Shown one piece after another: positions 17,212 through 25,989 of a DNA stretch of 64,000 nucleotides. Location of the stretch: contig JADLFG010000031.1 of NCBI GenBank assembly GCA_020845695.1, positions 53,670 through 117,669 on the forward strand, read 5' to 3'. Position 1 is the stretch's first letter. Every line of letters starts with the position of its first letter. The DNA is from Thermoleophilia bacterium (lineage in GTDB: Bacteria; Actinomycetota; Thermoleophilia; Gaiellales; Gaiellaceae). The notes beneath the pieces were generated by a model that saw nothing but the letters and a program-made list of their open reading frames with translations, was not told the origin of the DNA and searched no databases. The translations under genes were made by a program, and so were the position numbers.

Positions 17212-18711
17212 TCAGGCTGCGCCCGCGACGCGCTCGGCGAGGGCGGCCAGGAGGCGCACCCCGTAGCCGGTCGCGCCCTTGTTCGTGTAGTAGTCGCCCC
17301 GGCTTCGCTCGAGGAACGCGGTGCCCGCGATGTCGAGGTGCGCCCAGGGGCCCTCGCCCGCGAACTCCTGCAGGAAGCGGGCAGCGTAGATCGGACCCGC
17401 CTGACGCAGGTCGGACGAGTTCTTGCGGTCGGCGTACGGAGAGCGGATGTAGCGGCGGTAGGTCTCGTGCAGCGGCAGCGGCCAGGCGTGGTCGCCGCTC
17501 GCCTCCGCGGCGGCGCGCACGTCCGCGACCCACGCGTCGTCGTTCCCGAGCAGGCCGGCGTAGAAGTCGCCGAGCGCGACGACGACCGCTCCCGTCAGGG
17601 TCGCGAGGTCGACGAGGTGGGTGGCGCCTCGCCTGCGCACCCAGACGAGGGCGTCCGCCAGGACCATGCGGCCCTCGGCGTCGGTGTTCGTGACCTCGAT
17701 CGTGGTGCCGTCGAGCGCGGTGACGATGTCGCCCGGCCGGGTCGCCGTTCCGCTCGGCATGTTCTCGCAGGCGGGGACGACCGCGAGCACGGAGAGGGGC
17801 ACGCCGAGCTCGGCGATCGCGCCGAGCCCGCAGAGCGCGGCGGCACCTCCGGCCATGTCGCCCTTCATCTCGTCCATGCGACCGGGCGGCTTCAGGGAGA
17901 GGCCGCCTGAATCGAACGTAATCGCCTTGCCGACGAGGCCGAGGAGGATCCCGTCGCGGGCACCCGGCGGGTCGTAGCGCAGGGCGATCAGGCGCGGCTC
18001 GGCGACGCTGCCTCGCGTGACCGAGAGGAAGGCGCCCATACCGGTCTCGGCGATCTCGGCCGGCCCCAGGATCTCGCAGGCGACGTGCGGGGACTCGGCG
18101 GCGATCGCCGTGGCGCGCTGCGCCAGCTCCACGGGCCCCAGCTCGTTCGCGGGCGCGTCCACGAGCTCCCGGCAGCGGTTCGCCCACCGCGCCGCGATCC
18201 CCGCGCGTCTGGCCGGCTCGGCGGCGGCAGCGGCCGGGCCGACCAGGGACAGGCGCTCGAGCGGCAGCGCACGCTCGCCGCGGGTTTTCCAGCGGCCGGG
18301 ATCGTAGCCGCCGAGCACGGTCCCGTCGACAATCGCCCGGGTCTGCGCCGCCACCTCGATCGGCAGGGTCTCGTCGAGTGCCCACGCGACGGTGCCGCCC
18401 CGGAGCGCGCCCGCGCGGCTCGCGACCCGGGCGGCGGCCGTGCGCAGCGCGTCCTCGTCGATCTCCTCGCGCTTGCCGACCCCGGCGGCGGCAACCCGGT
18501 GCGCGGCGAGCACGCCCTGCGTGTGTACGAGCGTGACGTCTCCGGCCTTGCCCTTCAGCTCGCCGTCCTCGACGAGGTGGACGAGCTGGCCGCCGAGGGC
18601 GGCGTCGAGGACGGAGCCGGGGCCGCCGAGGGCGGGCTCGCCCGTCACCGGAATGGCCAGGATGTCTGCGGCCACGGCCTCCGGGGGCCCATCGACGACG
18701 ACGATCTCCAT
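17212..18711 (-). CDS. pepA: Leucyl aminopeptidase (M17)
   Basis: A 499-residue cytosolic metallo-aminopeptidase. The C-terminal catalytic domain carries the metal and active-site motifs VGKAITFDSGGLSLKP and NTDAEGRMVLADAL, plus an ALGDFYAGLLGND segment. The N-terminal half is the usual poorly conserved macro-like domain. It is of normal length for the family. ATG 18711 is used; ATG 18723 would add four residues. It converges on the sugar operon and is divergent from a small gene at 18817. Confidence 0.92.
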   Translation of the reverse strand: MEIVVVDGPPEAVAADILAIPVTGEPALGGPGSVLDAALGGQLVHLVEDGELKGKAGDVTLVHTQGVLAAHRVAAAGVGKREEIDEDALRTAAARVASRAGALRGGTVAWALDETLPIEVAAQTRAIVDGTVLGGYDPGRWKTRGERALPLERLSLVGPAAAAAEPARRAGIAARWANRCRELVDAPANELGPVELAQRATAIAAESPHVACEILGPAEIAETGMGAFLSVTRGSVAEPRLIALRYDPPGARDGILLGLVGKAITFDSGGLSLKPPGRMDEMKGDMAGGAAALCGLGAIAELGVPLSVLAVVPACENMPSGTATRPGDIVTALDGTTIEVTNTDAEGRMVLADALVWVRRRGATHLVDLATLTGAVVVALGDFYAGLLGNDDAWVADVRAAAEASGDHAWPLPLHETYRRYIRSPYADRKNSSDLRQAGPIYAARFLQEFAGEGPWAHLDIAGTAFLERSRGDYYTNKGATGYGVRLLAALAERVAGAA

Positions 18712-18816
18712 GAGGCGGCGCATGGTATCCGAAGGCCGCGCTACGGTGGCGCCGAGCGGTGGCCGGCCGGGCTCAAGCTCGAGCGCAGGACCGCCGACAA
18801 CACGGACCGAGGGGCA

Positions 18817-19053
18817 ATGACGAGCAGCGCTGCAAGCGGGATGCAGTTGGCCGGACACGACGGTGGCTCGATCGTGGCGGTGGAGGCCCTCCGGGGCGAG
18901 CTCGCCCGGCTCGGGCGCGAGCGGGAGCTCCTGCGTGCGACGGGCGCGGGCCGCGACGAGCTTGAGCGCAACCGCTGTGCGATCCTCCGCGCCCACCAGG
19001 GCCTCTCCCGGGCTCTGACCGCCCATCATTCCCCCGGCCTGCACGCGGCCTAG
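18817..19053 (+). CDS. Small helical protein of unknown function
   Basis: A 78-residue protein with a likely coiled-coil middle (VEALRGELARLGRERELLR, about residues 22-40). It is supported by a clear GAGGGG ribosome binding site five bases before ATG 18817 and by its position between a divergent and a co-directional gene. There is no signal peptide or recognisable domain. It could be a small regulatory or structural protein; an accidental frame is less likely given the ribosome binding site. Confidence 0.5.
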   Translation: MTSSAASGMQLAGHDGGSIVAVEALRGELARLGRERELLRATGAGRDELERNRCAILRAHQGLSRALTAHHSPGLHAA

Positions 19054-19070
19054 AGCGGTATTCTCGCCGC

Positions 19071-20255
19071 GTGGGCGAGGGCATCGACCGGCGGGCGATG
19101 GCGAGCCTCTCGACCGGTCACCTCGCGACCGACCTCGCGCAGGGCTCGGTTCCGGCGCTGCTCGTGTTTCTCGTCCCGAAGCTCGATCTCTCCTACACGC
19201 TCGCGGCGGCCGTCGTGCTGGTCGCGACGTTCAGCTCGTCGGTGGTGCAGCCGCTGTTCGGAGCCTGGTCGGATCAGCGCGGCGCGCTCTGGATGCTGCC
19301 CGGCGGGGTCGCGCTGGCGGGCGTCGGCGTGGCGCTCGCGGCGGTCGCGCCGAGCTACCCGCTCCTGCTCGCCGCGGTTCTCGCCGGGGGCGTCGGTGTC
19401 GCCGCCTACCACCCCGAGGGCTCGAAGCTCGCGAGCTACGTCAGCGGCTCGAGACGCGCGACCGGGATGGCTGTCTTCTCGGTCGGCGGCAACATCGGCT
19501 TCGGCCTCGGGCCGCTCTTCGCCTCGACGCTCGTGATCGCGCTCGGCCTGAGCGGCGGGCTCCTGCTTGCGCTGCCCGGCCTCCTCGTCGCCGGCTACCT
19601 GCTCGCCGAGCGCGGCTACCTCAGCCGCTTCGTCGCCGCGGGCGAGCGGCGGACGCGGGAGTCGCCCGAGCCAGATCGGGCCGGCGCGTTCGCGCTGCTC
19701 CAGGGCGTGGTCGTGCTGCGCTCGATCGCCCACTACGGCCTCTTCACATTCGTGCCGCTGTGGGAGGTCGCGCAGGGAGGCAGCGAGCAGGCCGGGACCC
19801 GGCTGCTCTCGCTCTTCCTGCTCGCCGGCGCCGTGGGGACGCTCGTCGGCGGCCCGCTCGCCGACCGCCTCGGCCGCAAGCCCGTGATCGTGGTGACCCA
19901 CGCCGTGGCGGCGCCCCTCGTCGTCGTGTACGTGCTCGCCGGCGGGATCGGCGGCGACATCGCGCTCGTCGCGGCCGGCGCGGCGGTCATCAGCACGTTC
20001 GGCATCACGACCGTGCTCTCGCAGGAGTACCTGCCGCGGCGGCTCGGGATGGCATCCGGGTTGTCGGTCGGCCTTGCCATCGGCCTCGGCGGGATCTTCG
20101 CGGTCACCCTCGGCGCCGTCGCGGACGCGATCGATCTGCGCACCGCCGTGCTCGCAACGGCAATCGGCCCGGCGCTTGGCGCGCTCGTGGCGCTCGCCCT
20201 TCCTTCCCCGTGGGCTCGCGCTCTGGTAGAACGGGCGCCGGCGGCGGCACCCTGA
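19071..20255 (+). CDS. MFS transporter, fosmidomycin-resistance (Fsr)-like
   Basis: A 394-residue, 12-helix MFS protein. Features resembling Fsr-type exporters include the opening HLATDLAQGSVPALLVFL, the AAYHPEGSKLAS motif around residues 115-126, and ADRLGRKPVIV in the second half. The substrate is unknown; the family name does not prove fosmidomycin export. GTG 19071 has TATTCT six bases upstream, so a leaderless transcript is predicted. Confidence 0.86.
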   Translation: MGEGIDRRAMASLSTGHLATDLAQGSVPALLVFLVPKLDLSYTLAAAVVLVATFSSSVVQPLFGAWSDQRGALWMLPGGVALAGVGVALAAVAPSYPLLLAAVLAGGVGVAAYHPEGSKLASYVSGSRRATGMAVFSVGGNIGFGLGPLFASTLVIALGLSGGLLLALPGLLVAGYLLAERGYLSRFVAAGERRTRESPEPDRAGAFALLQGVVVLRSIAHYGLFTFVPLWEVAQGGSEQAGTRLLSLFLLAGAVGTLVGGPLADRLGRKPVIVVTHAVAAPLVVVYVLAGGIGGDIALVAAGAAVISTFGITTVLSQEYLPRRLGMASGLSVGLAIGLGGIFAVTLGAVADAIDLRTAVLATAIGPALGALVALALPSPWARALVERAPAAAP

Positions 20256-20274
20256 GCACCGGTCGGGAGGGATC

Positions 20275-20586
20275 GTGACGGACAGCGCGCGGGAGTTCTT
20301 CGAGGGCCTCGAGCGACGACTCGACCCGGCCCGGCTGGTCGGGCAGACCGTTACCTACCGCTTCGAGGTCGAGGGTGCCGGGAGCTGGCACGTCGCGATC
20401 GCGAACGGCCGGGCGACCGTCACGGAGGCGGGCGGCGCGGCCGACTGCGTGATCCGGATGAAGGAGCGGACGCTGCTCGGGCTGCTCTCAGGCGAGACGA
20501 AGGCGACGACGGCGTTCATGCTCGGGCGGATCAAGGTCGAGGGCGACCTCTCGCTGGCGCTCCGCCTCGAGCAGCTCCTCTCTTGA
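20275..20586 (+). CDS. SCP2 sterol-carrier-like domain protein
   Basis: A 103-residue single-domain SCP2 protein. The pattern YRFEVEGAGSWHVAIANGRATV, then ADCVIRMKERTLLGLLSGE and a C-terminal FMLGRIKVEGDLSLALRL, is typical of bacterial SCP2 and alkyl-sulfatase C-terminal folds. Such proteins bind hydrophobic ligands such as fatty acyl groups. GTG 20275 has GGGAGGG upstream. It lies between a transporter and a folate-like enzyme, and no partner can be inferred. Confidence 0.85.
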   Translation: MTDSAREFFEGLERRLDPARLVGQTVTYRFEVEGAGSWHVAIANGRATVTEAGGAADCVIRMKERTLLGLLSGETKATTAFMLGRIKVEGDLSLALRLEQLLS

Positions 20587-20615
20587 CGGCCAGCGACGCC
20601 CGTACGATACGGCGC

Positions 20616-21200
20616 GTGCCGAGCGCCGAGCCCGAGACGTTCGACCTGCCGCTGCGGCGGCTGCTCGACGACGTGGCAGCGCGCACGCCGGATCCCGCCG
20701 GCGGGCCCGTCTGCGCGATCGTGCTGGGCTTCGCCTCTGCGCTCGTCGCCATGTCGGCCCGCTTCTCGGCCGGGCACTGGGCCGGTGCGGCGGCCGCCGC
20801 GGAGCGAGCCGAGGCGCTGCGCCGGCGGGCCGAGCCGCTCGCGGAGCGCGACTCCCGGGCGTACGCCGGGGTGCTCACAGCGCTCAGGCTCCCGAGCGCG
20901 GATCGGGAGGCCGCTCTCGGGCCCGCGCTCGAGGAGGCAGCGGCGGTGCCGCTCGAGCTGGCAGAGCTCGCCGCGGACGCGGCCGGGCTAGCGGCCGAGG
21001 TCGCCGAGCGGGGCAACCGCAACCTGCGCGGTGACGCCGCCACCGCCGCCTCGCTGGCCGCCGCCTGCGCCCGCGCGGCGGCGAACCTGGTCGCGATCAA
21101 CCTTGCCGGCCGGGACGATCGCGGGCGAATCGCGCGCGCCGAAGCCGCGGCAGCGCTGGCGGCCGCGGTGGCGGAGCGGGCGCTCGCACCGCCCGGCTGA
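20616..21200 (+). CDS. Cyclodeaminase/cyclohydrolase-family protein
   Basis: A 194-residue all-helical protein resembling the FTCD_C family (formiminotetrahydrofolate cyclodeaminase and methenyl-THF cyclohydrolase). The glycine-containing N-terminal helix PAGGPVCAIVLGFASALVAMSARF and later NLRGDAATAASLAAAC match. The usual PTPGGGS loop is reduced to DPAGGPV. Its role in one-carbon metabolism is an inference. GTG 20616 is selected because TACGAT lies seven bases upstream; a TTG at 20583 is an unlikely alternative. Confidence 0.75.
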   Translation: MPSAEPETFDLPLRRLLDDVAARTPDPAGGPVCAIVLGFASALVAMSARFSAGHWAGAAAAAERAEALRRRAEPLAERDSRAYAGVLTALRLPSADREAALGPALEEAAAVPLELAELAADAAGLAAEVAERGNRNLRGDAATAASLAAACARAAANLVAINLAGRDDRGRIARAEAAAALAAAVAERALAPPG

Positions 21201-21208
21201 GCCCGTGG

Positions 21209-22849
21209 CTACTCCTCGAGCTCGACGAGCAGGGCGTGGGCGGCGACCCGGTCGCCCGCGACGACGTGCACTCGCTCGACGACCGCGTCGTAGGGAGAGA
21301 CGACGGGCGTCTCCATCTTCATCGCCTCGAGCACGACGAGCGTCTGGCGGGCGGCGACCCGGTCGCCGGGCGAGACGAGCACGCTGACGACGGTTCCCGG
21401 CATCGGTGCCGCCAGCACGGAGTGCTCCGCCGCTCCGCCGCCTCCGTGCGCGGCCGCCTCGATTGCGGGCGCGGGCCGTAGCGGCGGCGGCGGGGCACCG
21501 GGGCCGCGCCCCGCGCGCCAGTACCCGTCCCACGGCCGCCGGGGCCGGCGCTCGCGGGAGAGCGGCGGGTGCTCGTCGAGGAACGCGGTCGTCGCCGGGC
21601 CGGCCCGGACGACCGGGTGTGAAACCAGCCAGCGCAGAAACGGGAGGTTCGTGCGGATGCCGGAGACGCGGGTCTCCGCGAGCGCCGCCGCGAGCGCGTC
21701 GAGGGCCTCGTCTCGCGTCGCGCCGTGCGCGACGAGCTTTGCGATCATCGGGTCGTAGGCGGCCGGGATCGCGTCGCCCGCCTCGATGCCCACGTCGGCG
21801 CGGATCCCCTCCGGCAGGCGCAGCTGCTCGGCAGTTCCCGCCTGCGGCAGGAACGTGAGCGGATCCTCCGCGTAGAGGCGCACCTCGACGGCATGCCCGC
21901 GCGGCTCCGGTGCGGACCCGAGCGCCTCCCCGGCCGCGATCCGAAGCTGCTGCTCGACGAGGTCGAGCCCGGTCACGAGCTCCGTCACGGGATGCTCGAC
22001 CTGCAGGCGCGCGTTCAGCTCGATGAAGACGTGTTCGTCGCCGGCGACGAGGAACTCCGCCGTGCCGGCGCCCACGTAGCCGACGGCGAGGGCGAGCGCG
22101 CGTGCGTCCGCGGCGAGCCGCTCGCGCAGCGCGCCACGGACGGCCGGGGAGGGCGTCTCCTCGAGCACCTTCTGGTGGCGGCGCTGGATCGAGCAGTCCC
22201 GCTCGCCCAGGGCGAGCACGGTGCCGTGACGGTCAGCGAGCAGCTGCACCTCGACGTGTGCGGGCCGCTCGAGCAGCCGCTCGCAGTAGACGCGCCCGTC
22301 GCCGAACGCCGCGGCCGCCTCGCGGCGGGCCGCCGCGAGCGCCTCCTCGAGCTCCGCCTCGGTGCGAACGACACGCATGCCGCGCCCGCCGCCGCCACCG
22401 GCGGCCTTCACGATCAGCGGGAACCCGACCTCGGCTGGCTCGCCGCTCTCGAGCACGGGCACGCCGGCGCGCGCGGCGGCGCGTTTCGCCTCGAGCTTGT
22501 CCCCGGCGAGGCGCATCGCCTCCGGCGGCGGACCGATCCAGAGGAGGCCGGCGGCGAGGACCGCCTCGGCGAAGTCGGCCCGCTCGGCCAGGAACCCGTA
22601 GCCGGGGTGGACCGCGTCGGCGCCGCTCGTGAGCGCCGCGCGAACGAGCCCGTCCGGGTCGAGGTAGCTCTCGACCGCGCGCTTCTCGTCGGCGCGGCGC
22701 GTGTGGAAGGAGTCGCGCTCGTCCGGTGCGGCGATCGCGACGGTGGCGATCCCGAGCCGAGCGCACGTGCGGAAGACGCGCACGGCGATCTCGCCGCGGT
22801 TCGCGACGAGCAGCTTGCGGATCCCCGCCGGGGCAGCTCCGTCGGCCAC
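21209..22849 (-). CDS. mccA: Acyl-CoA carboxylase alpha subunit (biotin carboxylase + BCCP)
   Basis: A 546-residue biotin-dependent carboxylase subunit. The biotin-carboxylase domain (about 10-440) has KLLVANRGEIAVRVFR, the ATP-grasp loop KAAGGGGGRGMR, ERDCSIQRRHQKVLEE and FIELNARLQVEHPVTE. The biotinyl domain ends the protein with EAMKMETP, Lys511 being the biotin site. The intervening region is short compared with 650-670-residue MCC and PCC alpha chains. Clustering with an MCC-type beta subunit suggests 3-methylcrotonyl-CoA (leucine) or a related acyl-CoA as substrate. GTG 22849 follows TAGCAT by seven bases, so it probably has its own promoter. Confidence 0.88.
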   Translation of the reverse strand: MADGAAPAGIRKLLVANRGEIAVRVFRTCARLGIATVAIAAPDERDSFHTRRADEKRAVESYLDPDGLVRAALTSGADAVHPGYGFLAERADFAEAVLAAGLLWIGPPPEAMRLAGDKLEAKRAAARAGVPVLESGEPAEVGFPLIVKAAGGGGGRGMRVVRTEAELEEALAAARREAAAAFGDGRVYCERLLERPAHVEVQLLADRHGTVLALGERDCSIQRRHQKVLEETPSPAVRGALRERLAADARALALAVGYVGAGTAEFLVAGDEHVFIELNARLQVEHPVTELVTGLDLVEQQLRIAAGEALGSAPEPRGHAVEVRLYAEDPLTFLPQAGTAEQLRLPEGIRADVGIEAGDAIPAAYDPMIAKLVAHGATRDEALDALAAALAETRVSGIRTNLPFLRWLVSHPVVRAGPATTAFLDEHPPLSRERRPRRPWDGYWRAGRGPGAPPPPLRPAPAIEAAAHGGGGAAEHSVLAAPMPGTVVSVLVSPGDRVAARQTLVVLEAMKMETPVVSPYDAVVERVHVVAGDRVAAHALLVELEE

Positions 22850-22894
22850 GGGCGCAATGCTAGAGAGCGGCGGGGAGCCGGGGTGCGGTGTCAC

Positions 22895-22923
22895 GAGCCC
22901 GGGCCGTGTCAGGTGCCGGGCTC
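22895..22923. repeat. Intergenic inverted repeat with a dispersed motif
   Basis: GAGCCCGG and CCGGGCTC form a perfect 8-bp stem around a 13-base loop between the hydratase and mccA genes. Its right part, GTCAGGTGCCGGGCTC, is repeated with one change in the leader of the sugar operon at 12647-12662. It could be a weak terminator for the hydratase transcript or a dispersed repeat; no T-tract follows on either strand. Confidence 0.45.
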
Positions 22924-23668
22924 AGGGCTCGCGCCAGGCGGGGAGACGCTTCTCGAGGAACGCGCGCAACCCCTCCTGCCCTTCGGCGCTCGCGCGCCTC
23001 TCGGCGATCCGCTCCGCCGTCTCGTCCCGCAGCGGCGCGTCGAGCACGAGCCGCTTGGCCCCGCGAACGGCCTCGGGGCCTGCGGCGAGAAGCTCGGACA
23101 GGACCCGCTGGCAGGCGGCGTCGAGGTCGGCGGCGACCTCGTGGACGAGCCCGATCCGAAGGGCGGTCAGCGCGTCGAATCGCTCGCCGGTCAGGAAGTA
23201 GCGGCGAGCCTGTCCGGGGCCAATCCGGGCGAGCACGAACGGGGAGATCACCGCCGGGATGATCCCGAGCTTCACCTCCGTGAACGCGAACAGCGCGTCC
23301 TCGGCGGCGAGGGCGATGTCGGCGGCGGCGACGAGGCCGCCGGCGCCGCCGAAGGCGTGCCCGTGGACGCGGGCGACGACCGGGGCGGGGCAGGTGTCGA
23401 TCGACTGGAGCAGCCGCAGCAGGTGCAGCGCGTCCGCAACGTTCTCCTCCCGGGAGAGCTCGACGGAAGCGCGCATCCACTCGATGTCGGCGCCCGCCGA
23501 GAAGCTCGGCCCGTCGCCGGCGAGCAGGACGGCACGCGCGTCGCCGACGTCGGCGAACGCCTCGGCGAGCTCGGCGATCACGCTCGCGTCGAACGCGTTT
23601 CGCCGCTCAGGCCGCGCGAGCGTGACGCGCAGCAGGTGCCCCTCCCGCTCGACCCTGACCGCGCTCAC
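22922..23668 (-). CDS. Enoyl-CoA hydratase/isomerase, probably methylglutaconyl-CoA hydratase
   Basis: A 248-residue crotonase. The oxyanion-hole segments are FSAGADIEWM (about 57-66) and HGHAFGGAGGLVAAADIALA (about 102-121), with FTEVKLGIIPAVISPFVL after them. The catalytic Glu expected near 130 is in TEVKLG. Its position between carboxylase alpha and beta genes matches liu-type leucine-degradation clusters, where this enzyme hydrates 3-methylglutaconyl-CoA. The specificity is inferred from context only. The GTG start has AGGTGA upstream, and the gene lies nine bases from the beta-subunit stop. Confidence 0.85.
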   Translation of the reverse strand: MSAVRVEREGHLLRVTLARPERRNAFDASVIAELAEAFADVGDARAVLLAGDGPSFSAGADIEWMRASVELSREENVADALHLLRLLQSIDTCPAPVVARVHGHAFGGAGGLVAAADIALAAEDALFAFTEVKLGIIPAVISPFVLARIGPGQARRYFLTGERFDALTALRIGLVHEVAADLDAACQRVLSELLAAGPEAVRGAKRLVLDAPLRDETAERIAERRASAEGQEGLRAFLEKRLPAWREP

Positions 23669-23677
23669 CCAGTCACC

Positions 23678-25240
23678 TCACATGCGGAAGACGCCGAACG
23701 GCGTCTCGGGGATCGGGGCGTTCAGGCTGGCGGAGATCCCGAGCGCGAGCACGCGGCGGGTGTCGAGGGGGTCGATCACGCCGTCGTCCCACAGGCGAGC
23801 CGTCGAGTAGTAGGGGCTGCCCTCACGCTCGTACTTGGCACGGATCGCGTCGGCGTCGACGTCGCCGACCAGCGAGAGCACGGTCGCGGCCTGCTCGCCG
23901 CCCATCACGGAGATGCGGGCGTTCGGCCACATCCAGAGCTGCCGGGGCGAGTAGGCGCGACCGCACATGCCGTAGTTGCCGGCGCCGAAGCTGCCGCCGA
24001 TCACGACGGTGAACTTCGGCACCTGCGCGCAGGCGACGGCGGTGACGAGCTTGGCGCCGTCCTTGGCGATCCCGCCGGCCTCGTACTCCCGCCCGACCAT
24101 GAAGCCGGTGACGTTCTGAAGGAAGAGAAGCGGCACGCGGCGCTGGCAGGCGAGCTGGACGAAGTGCGCGCCCTTGAGCGCGGACTCCGAGAAGAGGATG
24201 CCGTTGTTCGCGAGGATGGCGACGGGGAAGCCCTCGATGCGGGCGAAGCCGCAGACGAGCGTCTCCCCGTAGAGCGCCTTGAACTCGTGGAAGCGCGAGC
24301 CGTCGACGAGGCGGGCGATCACCTCGCGGACGTCGTAGAGGACGCGCGTGTCCTCGGGGACGATCCCGTACAGGTCGGCGGGGTCGTGCAGCGGCTGCTC
24401 GGGCTCCTCGAGCTCCCAGGGCGGGGTCGGCCTCGACCGGCTGAGGTTGCGGACGATCTGGCGGACGAGCGCGAGCGCGTGCTCGTCGGAGGCGGCGTAG
24501 TGGTCGGCGACGCCCGACGTGCGAGTGTGGACGTCGGCACCGCCGAGCTCCTCGGCCGTCACGTCCTGGCCGGTCGCGGCCTTCACGAGCGGCGGTCCCC
24601 CGACGAAGATCGTACCGGTGCCCCGCACGATCACGGTCTCGTCGGACATCGCCGGCACGTAGGCGCCGCCGGCGGTGCAGGAGCCCATCACCGCGGCAAT
24701 CTGCGGGATGCCCTGGGCGGACATGCGCGCCTGGTTGTAGAAGATCCGCCCGAAGTGGTCGCGGTCGGGGAAGACGTCCGCCTGGAGCGGCAGGAACGCA
24801 CCGCCGGAGTCGACGAGGTAGACGCAGGGGAGATGGTTCTGCTCCGCGACCTCCTGGGCGCGCAGGTGCTTCTTGACCGTGAGCGGGTAGTAGGTGCCGC
24901 CCTTGACGGTCGCGTCGTTGGCGACGACGACGCACTCGGTTGCCTCGACCGAGCCGATTCCGGTCACGATCCCGGCTGACGGGGCGTCGCCGTCGTAGAG
25001 GTCGAAGGCGGCGAGCGCGTTCAACTCGAGGACCGCGGAGCCGGGATCGCAGAGGCGATCGATCCGCTCCCGGGCGGTGAGCTTGCCGCGGGCGCGGTGA
25101 CGCTCGACGGCCTCGGCGGGCCCGCCGCGCGCGATCTCCGCCGTCCGCTCCCGCAGCTCGGCGACGAGCTCCTCCATACGCTCGCGGTTCCGTGCGAACG
25201 CCGGGGAGGCTCGATCGACGCGAGAGTCGAGGATGGCCAC
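23678..25240 (-). CDS. mccB: Acyl-CoA carboxylase beta subunit, methylcrotonyl-CoA type
   Basis: A 520-residue carboxyltransferase. Several stretches match the methylcrotonyl-CoA carboxylase beta family: [56 protein letters not shown] and [20 protein letters not shown]. Both crotonase-like halves are present, so the protein is complete. The enzyme would carboxylate 3-methylcrotonyl-CoA with the biotinylated alpha subunit encoded two genes downstream. Neither isovaleryl-CoA dehydrogenase nor HMG-CoA lyase is in the window. GTG 25240 has TAACGT six bases upstream, the likely operon promoter. Confidence 0.9.
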   Translation of the reverse strand: MAILDSRVDRASPAFARNRERMEELVAELRERTAEIARGGPAEAVERHRARGKLTARERIDRLCDPGSAVLELNALAAFDLYDGDAPSAGIVTGIGSVEATECVVVANDATVKGGTYYPLTVKKHLRAQEVAEQNHLPCVYLVDSGGAFLPLQADVFPDRDHFGRIFYNQARMSAQGIPQIAAVMGSCTAGGAYVPAMSDETVIVRGTGTIFVGGPPLVKAATGQDVTAEELGGADVHTRTSGVADHYAASDEHALALVRQIVRNLSRSRPTPPWELEEPEQPLHDPADLYGIVPEDTRVLYDVREVIARLVDGSRFHEFKALYGETLVCGFARIEGFPVAILANNGILFSESALKGAHFVQLACQRRVPLLFLQNVTGFMVGREYEAGGIAKDGAKLVTAVACAQVPKFTVVIGGSFGAGNYGMCGRAYSPRQLWMWPNARISVMGGEQAATVLSLVGDVDADAIRAKYEREGSPYYSTARLWDDGVIDPLDTRRVLALGISASLNAPIPETPFGVFRM

Positions 25241-25292
25241 GGGCGAACGTTAACGGGCGCCCGGGATCCCCCGGGCGGGGCACGCCTTCATC

Positions 25293-25326
25293 GGTTCCTC
25301 ACGGACCCGTACAGGTTCTTCACGGA
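25293..25326 (+). promoter_or_regulatory. Direct repeat upstream of the RTX-like gene
   Basis: GGTTCCTCACGGA (25293-25305) and GGTTCTTCACGGA (25314-25326) are 13-base direct repeats with one mismatch. Their starts are 21 bases apart, two helical turns, which would suit a regulator binding one DNA face. They lie about 75 bases before the start codon of the secreted repeat protein. The protein that binds them is unknown. Confidence 0.4.
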
Positions 25327-25401
25327 ATGCGCACGGAAGCTTCGCGTCACGGTGGTTTGCTTCGCCCCGACGGAGCTCAATCTCTGAATCGGGAGGTTAC
25401 G

Positions 25402-25920
25402 ATGAAGCGGAAGTCGTTCATGGTTGCGCTGGTTGCGGCCGGCGCGCTCGCGGTCGTCTCGGCGGCCGCGGCCGCGGTGATCGTGGGAACGGACGGGCCA
25501 GATACGCTCGTCGGTACCGCCGCGGCCGATCAGATCCACGGCAAGGCCGGGGACGACCTGCTCGAGGGGCTTGGGGGCAACGACCTCCTGCGCGCCGGTG
25601 ACGACAACGACCGTGCCCGCGGCGGCGACGGCAACGATCGCGTCTCCGGCGGTAACGGCGATGACCGCCTGCGCGGGAATGCCGGTAACGACGATCTCTG
25701 GGGCGACGGGGGGAACGACGGACTCGGCGGCGGCTTCGGGCGTGACTCGCTCTACGGCGGCTCCGGGGACGACGTGCTGTTCTCGCGAGCGGGCGACGGC
25801 GAGCGCGACTACCTGAACTGCGGCCCCGGCTACGACGAGGCCCACATCCGCGCCGAGGACATGGCGGTCGGCTGCGAGGTCGTGAACGTCGTCACGAGCG
25901 GCAACGACGAGAGCGTCTAG
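25402..25920 (+). CDS. Secreted RTX-like calcium-binding repeat protein
   Basis: A 172-residue exported protein. A signal peptide (about residues 1-27, ending AVVSAAAAA) precedes repeated nonapeptides of the GGxGxDxL type, such as GGNDLL, GGDGNDRVSGG and GGSGDDVL, which form calcium-binding beta-rolls. The last 40 residues have two cysteines (LNCGPGYDE, VGCEVV) typical of actinobacterial versions. No type I secretion genes are nearby, and Sec export is implied. GGGAGG precedes the ATG. The function is unknown, possibly surface or matrix structure. Confidence 0.87.
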   Translation: MKRKSFMVALVAAGALAVVSAAAAAVIVGTDGPDTLVGTAAADQIHGKAGDDLLEGLGGNDLLRAGDDNDRARGGDGNDRVSGGNGDDRLRGNAGNDDLWGDGGNDGLGGGFGRDSLYGGSGDDVLFSRAGDGERDYLNCGPGYDEAHIRAEDMAVGCEVVNVVTSGNDESV

Positions 25921-25930
25921 CGTGAGGGGC

Positions 25931-25962
25931 GGGCGCGCCGGCCCGGGCTTCCGCGCGCGCCC
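25931..25962 (+). terminator. Possible terminator after the RTX-like gene
   Basis: GGGCGCGC (25931-25938) pairs with GCGCGCCC (25955-25962) across a 16-base loop, ten bases after the stop. There is no T-run, so this is a hairpin-only candidate. Confidence 0.35.
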
Positions 25963-25989
25963 TGGAAAGACCTGAGCCGTGCGACGTCA

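Noticed and set aside
21725..24979. A plus-strand open frame of 1084 codons
   Set aside because: It lies antisense to the acyl-CoA carboxylase and hydratase genes, whose motifs are unmistakable. The plus-strand translation is Arg/Gly/His-rich low-complexity sequence typical of antisense frames in very GC-rich DNA.
25259..25276. 7-bp inverted repeat GCCCGGG/CCCGGGC upstream of the RTX-like gene
   Set aside because: It is short and GC-only, with no T-tract, and sits between divergent starts where a terminator is not expected.
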